Below, in pieces: positions 1 through 11,310 of a stretch of DNA of 64,000 bases. The DNA comes from Neocallimastix lanati (nom. inval.) (lineage: Eukaryota; Neocallimastigomycota; Neocallimastigomycetes; Neocallimastigales; Neocallimastigaceae). The stretch spans positions 107,501 through 171,500 of the forward strand of contig JACVTC010000131.1 of the NCBI GenBank assembly GCA_016946835.1, given 5' to 3'. How positions within the stretch are numbered: the stretch's first letter is position 1; each line of letters opens with the position of its first letter. The notes under the pieces were generated by a model, which was given only the letters and a program-made list of their open reading frames with translations, did no database searches and was not told the origin of the DNA. The position numbers were made by a program, and so were the translations under genes.

Positions 1-136
1 ATTTAAGTATTCACCAATGCAAATTTTATCATTCTTATTATAATAATATCAATAATATTATTAGGTGACCCCGGAATGATAATTGCAAATTTTACTGGTA
101 TTATAATAAATACCCATGTTATTTTTGTGTAAATAT

Positions 137-180
<44 letters not shown>

Positions 181-823
181 TACAATGAAATTAAAATATT
201 ATAAAAATAGGTTGAAAATTAATTTTTTTTTTTATTTTTTTTTTTTAATTATATATAAATTATTTAAAAGTTATTACAAAAATTCAAGAGATTTAAGAGT
301 AATACAACATATATATGCGATTTATATTATAATAATATAGTATTTTGTACTGAATTATGAATATAATAATTAATTGAATAGAATAAAGTCGAGAAATCTT
401 TTTCAATTATGATTATTACTTTAATTTGTATTTTATCTTATGTTAAGCTCAACAGGTAATGATAAATAAATAAATTAAATTTAAAATAAAAAACAGTATT
501 CCTTATTATTTTTATAAATACTTTTCATGTATAAATAGAGGTTTAAAAAGTTACACAATTTTAGGTTTCATATCTAGTATCTCAACCATAGTAATGTTTG
601 GTAAGTATTAATAATGTTTATATTATTAAAACTGAACTATAAAAATATTTATTTTTAAAAAATTGACATTAATGTATATATATATATATTTATTTGAAAT
701 TTATAATATAAATAAAATTCATATTATATAAAATTGATAAATTATTATATAGGTTTTCCAATATCTACTCTTGTAAATACTTTAATAATTAATATTAAAT
801 AAATTAGTGAATTTAGTTAAAAA

Positions 824-857
<34 letters not shown>

Positions 858-1066
858 TTAAACTGAAATTTATTTTAATAATAATTTTTTTTTTTCAATT
901 ATATATACATTCAATAGAAAAAAGTAATTACAACTAAAAATAATTCAAGTTTATCAATTAAACCAATAATAATATTATTAATATCATCTGCTTTATGGTA
1001 TATAAATATAAATTATTAATTTGTTTAAAAAAAAAAAAAAATGCTGTAATTCATAAAAAATTAAAA

Positions 1067-1102
<36 letters not shown>

Positions 1103-1501
1103 TTTATTTTATTTTTCTTTCTCTCTTAATTTTTTTTTTTTTTTTTTTTTTACTTTTCTGTAATTATTGATAAAAATTAAAATTTAAAATCAAAGGACAT
1201 TATACGGGTAATTATATTATTATTATCATTATCATTATTATTATTATTTTAATTTTTAATAAAATAACACATTATTATTATAATTATAAAAAATTATTAT
1301 TTTTATTAATTAAAAATACATTTATATTAAACTATTTAATTTTAAAGATATGTTATAAAAGATAATTTTGTTTGTATTCCAAATGGTTTAGGATGCTTAT
1401 TAGCTGTTGTACAACTTTTAATATATAAACTTTATTCAAAAAGAGAATATAGTCTTCCACAAAATACTATTCAAATGACACCATTTCATATGAAAAATTA
1501 A
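1..1501 (+). CDS. SWEET (MtN3/saliva) sugar transporter, 3' part, multi-exon
   Basis: Partial gene whose 5' end lies before the window. Recognisable exon pieces, all on the plus strand: about 8-128 (a membrane segment, then GDPGMIIANFTGIIIN), about 240-340 (IYKLFKSYYKN and a hydrophobic stretch), 565-600, about 752-774 (FPISTL, the conserved second-repeat signature), about 919-1000 (KVITTKNNSSLS then a membrane segment ending SSALWYI), and about 1348-1501 (DNFVCIPNGLGCLLAVVQLL, then SKREYSLPQ and a TAA stop). The order matches the second three-helix bundle of SWEETs, including the D..V.IPN.LG motif. SWEETs are small membrane uniporters that equilibrate sugars. The introns are (TAA)n- and poly(T)-rich; exact splice sites, especially of the short exon near 1192, are uncertain. 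I see no definite disabling change. Confidence 0.72.
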
Positions 1502-1529
1502 ATAATTTATAATAGAATAAAATAAATTG

Positions 1530-1560
<31 letters not shown>

Positions 1561-1698
1561 AAAAAGAAACTTTTTTATTTATTTATTTTTTTAATATTAT
1601 AAATATATAAATATATTTATTTATATTATTTATAAATAATAAATTAGCATGAAATTAAAATATCTAACTTGTTTTTTATTATAAAAATATCTTTTCAT

Positions 1699-1735
<37 letters not shown>

Positions 1736-2027
1736 TTTTTATTAATATTATTATTATTAAATAAAAATATACCAAAATATATATTACATATAATAAATTT
1801 AAGAAAACAAAACAAAATAAAATAAATAATAGAAAAAGATGAAAATAAAAATAAAATAAGAATAAATTAAAATATATATATATATATATATTAATTTTAA
1901 TAATAAGATTAAAAAGAAATTTTTTTTTTTTTTTTTTATTTTATTATTTATTTATATATATTTTTATTTTATTTTATTATTTATATATTATTAATAATAT
2001 TTCTTTTTATAAATTTTATGTATAATT

Positions 2028-2089
<62 letters not shown>

Positions 2090-2561
2090 ATATTATTAAT
2101 TATAAAATTATTTTTTAGTATTATTATTTATTTTTGTATAAAATTTAATATTCCATTTGTTATTGTAATAATAAAAATTATATATATTACCTCATAATTT
2201 TAAAGACATAATCTATAGAAAAAAGATTTTAAAATTTATTATTATGGTGACTGACAATTTAACTTTTTTTAAAAATAAAAATTTAATTAAATTTTATAAT
2301 CGAAATTAATAGATTTATAATTCAATTATAATTCACATGATATATTATTTGCCACAATCATTAATTATAATTTATAAAATTTTAAATATTAATTTAAAGA
2401 TTTTTTTTTTATATTTAATTCAAATTTTTAATTTTAATTTTTTTTTTAATAATAATAATAAAAAAAAAAAAAAAAAAAAAAAAAATAAAAAATATTTCAA
2501 TAATGAATTTCAATTGATTGATAAATATTAATTAATAAGTACAATATAAATTTTTTTAAAA
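1502..2561. other. Intergenic, A+T-rich, with homopolymers and a trinucleotide hairpin
   Basis: No gene seen. It separates the SWEET stop from the MCM9 start. It holds several poly(A) and poly(T) tracts and, at about 2029-2090, a (TAA)n block followed directly by (TTA)n, which would fold into one long perfect hairpin. The short open frame at 2337-2531 is low-complexity noise. Confidence 0.7.
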
Positions 2562-3825
2562 ATGGTAATTGGTTATGACCCAACAAAAAATAATGATTAT
2601 AAAAAAGCCTTTTGTACAGAATTAATTGATTTAAAGTATAATGACATTGAAGAAATTCTTTTCGCTAAAGATGAAACTATATATTATCCATTGGTTATAA
2701 CGTAGATTTCAAATTTTATAAAAAATATTAAATTCAATATATATATATATGTATTTATATTTTTTTTCCCAACTAAAATATTTTAATTTTTATAATAAAA
2801 TTTTTATTTATGTTTTAAATTTTAACAATTAAAAAAAAAAAAAAAAAAAAGATATTATGAATTACACAATGGAAATAGTTTGTTAGGTATATTAATAATG
2901 CTAAGTAAAATTTATTATATATATAATTTAAAATTTGAAATTCATGAAATTAAATTCAAAGTATAAATTTTTTTCAATAAAAAGGAAATCTTTTACTTCA
3001 TTTTCCAGAAACAATGCTTCAATTATTTAATGAAGCTTTAATTGATGTCCAAGTAAATATAAATTTTCACACATTTTAAAATTCTTAAAAAATAAAAATA
3101 AAATAAAATAAAAAAAAAAAAAAAAAAGAAAAAGATGAAATTAAATAAAATCTAAAATTAATATAATTATAATTAATGCAGAATGATATTATTGAAAGAC
3201 ATCCAATGGCATCAGAAATGACAAGAAAATATAATTGTAGAATTAGAATTGCAAGGTATTTTTATATTTTTAAAATATTTTTAAAAAATTTTATTTTATT
3301 ATTAATATAATTATAATTATTATATTATTATATATTAAATATATATCAATGAAATTTTATTAATGTAATATGTATATATTAAAGATTACCAAGTGCATTA
3401 TGTTATAGAACATTACCACGTTCATTCGAAACTGGTATGTTTTTATCTATTTCAGGAACTGTAGTAAGAACAGGACCTCGTAAAGTTTCAGAACAAGAAC
3501 AAATTTATCAATGTACAAAATGTAAAGGTCAATTTACGATGAGAGCTGACCGTGAACAATATTACTGTATACCCGAACCAAAAACATGTAAAGCGATAAG
3601 TTTGATGCCTTGTGATTCAACAAAATTTAAAAAGATATCTAGTGAACAAGGTAAAATCATAATATTTAAAAAATGAAAAAAGTTTATAACTTTTTTTTAT
3701 TTTTTTTTTTTATAGTATATTATATATATAATATTATATATATATAAAAAAAAAAATTATATATGTATATTCGTTTTAATTTTTTTTTATTTTATTTTAA
3801 TTATTATGTTATAAATATCAAATGA

Positions 3826-3857
<32 letters not shown>

Positions 3858-3980
3858 CTTTTTTTTTAATTTTCAAATTTATTATAATAATATAGCCAGC
3901 TCAGAAACTTGTAACGATTTTCAAGAAATAAAAATTCAAGAAGATATTAATGCCTTAGCTTTTGGAAGAATATCCTTTAT

Positions 3981-4020
<40 letters not shown>

Positions 4021-4292
4021 CATTATTATTAAAATTAATTAAGTTATTTTTGTTATAAATTATGTTAAAACAGAATAACACCTTAACCTATATTGCCATT
4101 ATTTTATTTTTATTATTATACATCCCTCGATCAATCATTGTATTATGTGAAGATGATTTAGTTGATCAATGTGCAGCCGGTGATGCCGTTGAAATTACGT
4201 AAATTTTTAAAAATTTTTTTTTTTTTTTATAAATTTTTATTTATTACATGAATTGTTAAATAATAAATACATATTATTATTATTATTATTAT

Positions 4293-4331
<39 letters not shown>

Positions 4332-5028
4332 ATATATATATATATGTATTTAGTGGAATTATTTTAAGAAGATGGAAGCCATTTGAAAAAGGTCAACGAT
4401 GTGATATAGAAATTGTTATGTGGGCAAATTATATTTATGTAAAAAATGAAGATAGATTTTTTGATACCAATATTGAAGATGAAAAGAAAAAAGATTTTGA
4501 AAAATTCTGGGAACATTATAAGGATAATGTAATGGCAGGTATGAAAATTAAAAATTATAAAGTTTTTTTTTTTTTTTTTATTATTATTAATATAATTCAA
4601 TTTTAAATTCAATAAATTTTAAATAACAATTTTTTTTTTTTATGAAAAAAATCATTATTTACTTGTTTATTTATTTATTTATTTATTTATAATAGGAAGA
4701 AACCGTATTATCTCAAGCTTTTGTCCATTTATTTATGGTGCTTATCCAATTAAACTTTCAATTATCTTAATGTTATTAGGTGGGGTGGCAAAGTCTGAAG
4801 CTGGTATTAAAGTTAGAGGAGAAATTCATATTTTATTAGTCGGTGATCCAGGTAAATTTAATAATATTTAATTTTTTAAAAATATTTATTTGAATATAAA
4901 AATACTTTAAATATTATTTTATATATAATTTAAAAAATTGTTTTTTATATAATAATAATATTGATATTTTTTTTTTTTTTTTTTGTTATTTTTGTTATTA
5001 TTTTTATTATTATTATTATTATTATTAA

Positions 5029-5059
<31 letters not shown>

Positions 5060-7761
5060 TGTATTATAGGTACTGGTAAATCACAGTTTCTTCGTTATGC
5101 TGCACGATTATCTCCTAGAGCAGTATTAACCACTGGTGTTGGTACAACCAATGCTGGTTTAACCGTAACAGCTGTAAAAGATTCAGGAGAATGGCATTTA
5201 GAAGCGGGTGCCTTAGTATTAGCTGATCGAGGAATATGCTGTATTGATGAATTTGGTGGTATTAAGGAAAATGATAAAACAGCTATTCATGAAGCAATGG
5301 AACAACAAGTAAATATATATATATATATATATATATTAAAATTTAAAAAATTATAATATTTTTTGTTTTTTAAATAAATAATAAATAAAAAACCAAAAAC
5401 AAAAATAAAAATAAAAAAAAAAATAAAAAAAAAAAAATAAAAAAAATTTCCAATTGTGCTAATATATATATATTTATATATTTATTGGATTAAAAAAATA
5501 AGACACTTAGTGTTGCAAAAGCCGGTTTAATTTGTAAATTAAATACTAGATGTTCTATATTAGCAGCCACGAACCCAAAAGGAAAATATGATCCAGAGCA
5601 AAATGTTTCAATTAACATTGCTTTAGGTAGTCCATTATTAAGTAGATTTGATGTTGTATTTATTTTACTTGATAAACAAGATAAAGATTGGGATAAGTAA
5701 GAATCAATATAAATATAAATAATTATAAATATATATATATATATATATATTATTTTATTTTATTTTATAATATTTTAAATTAATATTATTATCATAAATT
5801 TAAAAATATAAATTATAGAAAAGTGTCTAGTTTTGTTATTAAAGAAAATTCATTAAGATCAAAAAAAAAGACATTTATTGCATCTCAAAGTAAAAAGGAT
5901 TATACTTCAAACCTTATTACTGATTATTGGAAAATTGAAGATTTACAGGCATATATTCTTTGTGCAAAGACATATACTCCTAAAATGACAAGAGAAGCTC
6001 AATTAGTATTATCAAAATATTATCAATTGCAGAGACAATCAGATATAAGAAATGCTGCTAGAACAACTGTAATTTAGAATATATAAATATATAAATATAT
6101 AAACATATATTATTTATTCTACTAAACTAAATTAATATATATTAATTATAAAATATATAATATATTATAATTTATAATATATTTTAAAAAGATTCGTCTT
6201 TTGGAAAGTTTAATCAGATTATCACAGGCTCATGTATATATATATAATTATATATTTTTATAAATGATTATTAAAATAAATTCTAATTTATTTTACTAAT
6301 AATTTTTATTTCTTTATTAAAATAATTTATGAAAAAAATAAAATAAAATTAAAAAAAAAAAAAAAAAAATTTATATTAGGCAAAGCTAATGTTTAGAGAT
6401 TTGGTACTTGTTCAAGATGCTGTAAATATCTTTTATAATTAAATATATAATTATAAATAATAATAAACAATATTTCATTTAAAATAAATATATTTTTTTT
6501 AAAAAATACTATTTTAAAATATAATATTAAAATATCATATTAAATTATATTTTATTAATAATTATATTGGTTCTCGGAAATCAAAATTTTTTATAGATTG
6601 TAGTAATATCGATTATTGAAATATCTATGCAATCTTCCTCTATATTTGGTGATGTATTATGTACATTGCATTCTATATTTCCAGATGATCCTATGAGAGA
6701 TTATTACGAAAAAGGTAGTTTAAAATTAAAATATAATTAAATTTTGGTATTAAATTAAATTAAATTGTTTTAAATTAAATATATATATATAATATAATTA
6801 ATTTATAAAATAATATTTTAAATATTCTAAAATAATTGATAATTTTGATATATTATAAATGAATATAGAATATATAATATTAGACAAGCTTCAATTATTG
6901 GATTTATATACTGGACCTGAAATTGATATAAAACAAAATATTAAAACTAATTCACCAAAACAACAAACATCACAGCCACCAACACAACAACATTTATCAC
7001 AATATTTCTCATCTGATGCCCAACAACAATCCCCCGAAAAAAACGAAAAAAACGATAAAATAGAAACTAATTCAGAACCTAAACCTAATGAAATACCCAC
7101 AAAAAAAGCAAAGAATAATAAAAAAAAGAATGACACAAGTAAATCACCTAAAAAGAGGTCAAAAACTTCAAAAAAGAAGAAAAATGAAATGGAAAATGAA
7201 GATAATGAAGAAAATGATATACCAAATGATTATAATAATGATAATTGGGAAGATGAATTAGAATCCTCAAGTATATTAATTTCACCATCATATGAAAATG
7301 GAGAAGAAAAATCAATTTCAAATTCACAAAATTCCATACTAACATCATTAACAAAGGGAGAATCATCTACAAACAAAGAATCAGATCAAGAAAATAATAA
7401 CAAAAGTAAAGATGAAAATAATAAAGATGAAAATAGCAAATCTAATTTAAGTTTAAAGTTTTCAAATAAGTTAAAAAACTTCATGTATACCAAAAAATCA
7501 ACTGAATCTAATCAAAATAAACCAGTCTTAAAAAATGAAATATCTAATCTATCTGAAAAAATAGAGATAAGTAATAGTAGTAACTATAATGTAAATAATA
7601 ATCAATTGTATGAAGATACCGATAAACTTAATGAAGAAAATTCTGATATACCAGATGATGATGATGAAGATCTTAATGATCTTGAACTAGATTATGATTT
7701 TGAACTTTCAGGATCTATAAATTCAATTAATAATAAGAAAAGAAAATTTATATGGGATTGA
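2562..7761 (+). CDS. MCM9: MCM9-like DNA helicase, complete, 16 exons
   Basis: Exons: 2562-2701, 2852-2886, 2985-3052, 3182-3255, 3385-3650, 3896-3969, 4122-4198, 4354-4538, 4696-4851, 5070-5308, 5503-5696, 5819-6068, 6192-6233, 6380-6421, 6597-6714, 6869-7761. They sum to 2853 nt (950 aa) with phases consistent throughout. MCM9 pairs with MCM8 in a hexameric helicase acting in homologous recombination and crosslink repair. Visible motifs: OB domain with [10 protein letters not shown], zinc finger CTKC followed by C.....C, then the MCM9-typical RRWKPF; Walker A GDPGTGKS (about residues 356-363), Walker B CCIDEF (about 415), arginine finger SRFD (about 485) and the lid RNAARTT. Order and wording fit MCM9 better than MCM2-8. 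The last exon adds a charged Asn/Ser/Lys tail of about 300 aa containing a possible PCNA-binding QQHLSQYF. Fifteen introns, all GT-AG except intron 6 (AT-AC). MCM9 is absent from yeasts and moulds, so its presence fits an early-diverging lineage. Confidence 0.92.
3970..4121 (+). other. U12-type AT-AC intron (MCM9 intron 6)
   Basis: The reading frame ends at AGA (3967-3969) and resumes exactly at ATC CCT CGA (4122), giving the conserved GR-IPRS junction. No usable GT-AG pair does this. The intron starts with ATATCCTTT (3970-3978), the full consensus of minor-spliceosome AT-AC donors, and ends in AC (4120-4121). A branch-site-like CCTTAAC lies at 4081-4087. Its distance to the acceptor (about 35 nt) is longer than usual for U12 introns, the one weak point. 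Confidence 0.82.
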
Positions 7762-7828
7762 ATAACTCCTTTTTTTTTAAAAAAAGTTAATAATGTTATT
7801 ATAACTATTACCACAAATTCTTTATTTG

Positions 7829-7879
<51 letters not shown>

Positions 7880-8094
7880 AATTTTGGATCTCTATAAAAG
7901 ATTTATATTTATATATATAATTATATGATTAAATGATAGTTATTTATCTATTCTATTTATCTATATATTTATTTATTTATTTATCTATTTTTTATTTTTT
8001 ATTTTTATATTTTTTAATTTTAATTTCTTATTTTTTTTTTTTTTTTTTTTTTAATTTTTTCATTCCTCTTTATAAAATTCTATCAACTTTACAT
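7762..8094. repeat. MCM9 3' flank with 50-nt poly(A) and poly(T) tracts
   Basis: Non-coding. It contains an uninterrupted poly(A) run at 7829-7878 and a poly(T) run near 8034-8052, separated by TTTA-rich simple sequence. No gene is seen; the open frame at 7933-8196 is low-complexity. Confidence 0.75.
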
Positions 8095-8345
8095 GTAATA
8101 AATATAAAATATACGTTCATAGGGCAAACATTAAATTATACTAATAATATTAAAATGAATTTAGAACAAAATAAATTAATATTGGTTTTACATTAATAAA
8201 ATGTACATGTAAGGGACTAATTAAGTTTAACCACAAAAATTAGTATAAATACAAAGTAAATTTTAATAAAATATAATAACAGAATTAATTGCTTTAATAG
8301 TAATTAAATAAAGTTAAGTAAATTTACTTTAAATAAAATGATAGA
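8095..8345 (+). repeat. Copia-1 5' LTR, degenerate
   Basis: Aligns with 10359-10640 through shared blocks such as ATGTACATGTAAGGG.CT and TTTACTTTAAA. The borders are approximate because both copies are diverged. Confidence 0.6.
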
Positions 8346-9752
8346 TTTAAGAGACTCAAGACTCGAAAAGAAGAAGAAATGACCGAATTAAATTTACCTG
8401 AAAAAGAAAAATTACAAAGTTCCCATAAATTACTCCGGTATGGTATACAACAACATTAGAACATATGATTATCTTAGGGGGGAGGGGGGCAAAGAAACTT
8501 GTTAAGTCAAGAATATAATAATATCAAAATAAATAAAAAAAAAAAAAAAAAAAAAAATATTGCAGAAGAAACTGAATTTTGAAGATATTTTCAACTCCTT
8601 ACTACCCTAAAAATGTAAGAATCGCTGAACGATTCAACCAAACAATCTCTCCATAGTATGAGTCTTCGAACGTACCACATTGTAAATGAGATCATTCATT
8701 TTATCTTTTATCATAGATAATAATTATTTTATAATTAAATTTATTATAAATAATTCTTAACCAATCAGATCTATATCAATGAAATTTTCTTATTATAAAA
8801 ATATTGTAATTTGAAATTAGATTAACGATTTTGAGGTTTCATTAACAATTAAATATTCAATAAATAAATAAATAAATATTTTGTAAAAAATAAATAATAA
8901 AATTGTTTAATGGTATTTTGATAATTATAAAGTGTTTTTTTTTTTTTTTTTTCTAGTTTTTGTGTTTATTTGTTTATTTAATGTTAATACTCCAACATGA
9001 TGATTAACCAAATTCGTAACACACCATACTATAACATTATTCAAATAAAAAAAAAAAAAATTCGAAATTCAAACCTAATTCTATAAAAGGAATATTTCAT
9101 GGAATAAAATTTGGTACTACTCGCTTTATTATCATTGATATAAATGATCGGAAACTTTATTTAGTTAGAGAAGTAATATTTCAAGAAGACTCAAAGAATC
9201 ATACTGTTACCAATATAAAACAGAACAAAATAATAGTTATATAAATTTCATTACTAAAATTTTTATATATAATAAATCAAATTACACCTATAAACAATAC
9301 TATTAAAATTCACTATGAATAATCCTTAAGTAAAAACATTAAAGAAAAACATAAATGAAAATAAAAAATTATATGACAAGTCAAATTCATATAAGACAAT
9401 AAATTCTTCACCTCAATTGAAAAGACCTAGTAATAAATTTGACAATGATAATAAAAGAATAAATTATAATTATAATAAATCAGTAAATCACTTTTGTAAG
9501 TAAGAATCTAATCAAAAAACTAACACCCCATGCCCATTTAATTTTACTAAAAATAATAATCTTTTTGATTCTACCACTTATAAAAGTGCGATAGGTAAAT
9601 GAGCCAGGCCAGATATATCTTTTGCAGTTCATAAAGAGACAAGACATTCTGATAATCTTACTTACTAGGACTGGTTCTCTATAATTAATTTTTTTAAATG
9701 TCTTAAAAATACTAAAAATTAAAAAAAAAAAAATTATATAATAATATTGGTT

Positions 9753-9934
9753 TTTTCATGCTTATACTGATGCAAATTTTGCCCGGGAACAGAGAAGATC
9801 AAAAAACTATATCTGTACACATTTTCTTATTAGGCAATTCTCCTTTTCATGCTTATACTGATGCAAATTTTGCCCGGGAACAGAGAAGATCAAAAAACTA
9901 TATCTGTACACATTTTCTTATTAGGCAATTCTCC
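9753..9934 (+). repeat. 91-bp exact tandem duplication inside copia-1 RNase H
   Basis: Two adjacent identical 91-nt copies (9753-9843 and 9844-9934), each covering the AYTDANFA region. The period is not a multiple of three, so the second copy is read in another frame. Their identity, beside otherwise heavily mutated flanks, points to a recent duplication. Confidence 0.9.
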
Positions 9935-10358
9935 TATCATCTAGTACTCTAAGAAGCAAAGCATCGTGTCCATTTCTGCCACAGAATTTCAATATAATAG
10001 AACATCCGAATACCAGAAAAAAAGTGCTGTAGTTTCAAAACATAATTTTTGAATTATTTAATTATAAATCGAAAATTACAATATTCACAAACAACAAATC
10101 CCGTAAAATCGCAATATAAAATGATGAAATAACCACAAAATTAAAACACATTGCAATAAAACATAACTTTAACAGAGATAAAATAAAAAATGATAAAATT
10201 AAATTAATATACAAAAAACTCTAATTAAATGTCAGCAGATGCACTCACAAAAGACATAAATGAGTCCAAAATGAAACAATTTATTGATAAAATCATTTCA
10301 AAATAATCATTTAAATAATACATAACTATCATTAGTATAATATTAGTTTAAGGGGGAA

Positions 10359-10640
10359 TGTTTGAAGAACATACGTTTAAATTATATTAATAATATTAAG
10401 ATGTCTAGAACAAAATAAATTAACCAAAATAATCACATTATATGTTTCACATTAATTAAATGTACATGTAAGGGGCTGCTTAAGTTGAGCTATAAAAATC
10501 AGTATAATTGAGAGTAATTTTTGGTAAAAATAAAATAATAAAAATAATTACTTTAAAAGTAACAAAATAAGTATAATAAATATATTTACTTTAAAGAAAA
10601 CAATAATTATAATAAATATATTCCTTATATAGAAAAATAA
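10359..10640 (+). repeat. Copia-1 3' LTR
   Basis: Starts TGTTTGAAG directly after the polypurine tract AAGGGGGAA and is alignable to 8095-8345. The right end is uncertain; from about 10650 to 11310 I see only A+T-rich spacer. Confidence 0.62.
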
Positions 10641-11310
10641 ATTATACCAAATGTATATCTATAAAAAATTTTTTTTTAAAATAAAAAATTATATAAATAT
10701 ATATATATAACATTTTTATTTTCTTGTGTAACCAAGTTAAAGTTATAATTATTTACTAAAAATAAATATATTAAATATATAAATATTTTCGGAGAATATT
10801 TTATGTAATATATATAATGTAAAATTTCTTATATAAAAAAAAAAAATTTTTTTATATTTTATTATAATTTTTTTTTTATAAAAAAAAAAATTATTTTTTC
10901 ATCTATAAAAATCTCTAAAATTATCCGTATATTTCCTATTAATAAAAATTTTTTTTAAATATTTTTTATAATTTTAATATTAATTATTAAAATTATTTTC
11001 AATATTTAAATATTATTTATGGTTATTATTAAAAAAAAAATTAATAAATTAAATTTATTTCAATGATATTCGATAAATATAGTATTAATTTAAATTTATT
11101 CAAGAACTTATTTTAATTATTATATATATATAAAAAGTAAAAAGGAAGAAAAAAAAAATTAAAAAAGATACTTTGCAATATTTAATTTTATTAATTTATT
11201 ATACCGAAGAAAAAAAGATAATATAATATATATATATAAAAAGAGTGAATAAAAAAATAAAAAAAAAAAAATAATAGAATATAATAAATACTTTGTAAAA
11301 ATATAAAAAA

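Larger units (their letters stand above)
8095..10650 (+). mobile_element. Decayed Ty1/copia retrotransposon (copia-1)
   Basis: Flanked by two diverged but alignable LTR-like ends (about 8095-8345 and 10359-10640), with a purine tract AAGGGGGAA before the right one. Internal remnants in copia order: integrase tail near 8590-8690 (ERFNQT), integrase-RT linker at 9066-9245 (GIFHG, LVREVIFQED), RNase H pieces AYTDANFA (9761 on) and SKKQSIVSISATEF (9953 on), and the pol end SADALTKDINESK before the polypurine tract. Most of gag and the whole RT core are deleted, and stops and frameshifts are frequent. An old, inactive copy between two host genes. Confidence 0.78.

Noticed and set aside
7933-8196. 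87-codon open frame after MCM9
   Set aside because: Built from TTTA and poly(T) simple sequence and running into the copia-1 LTR.
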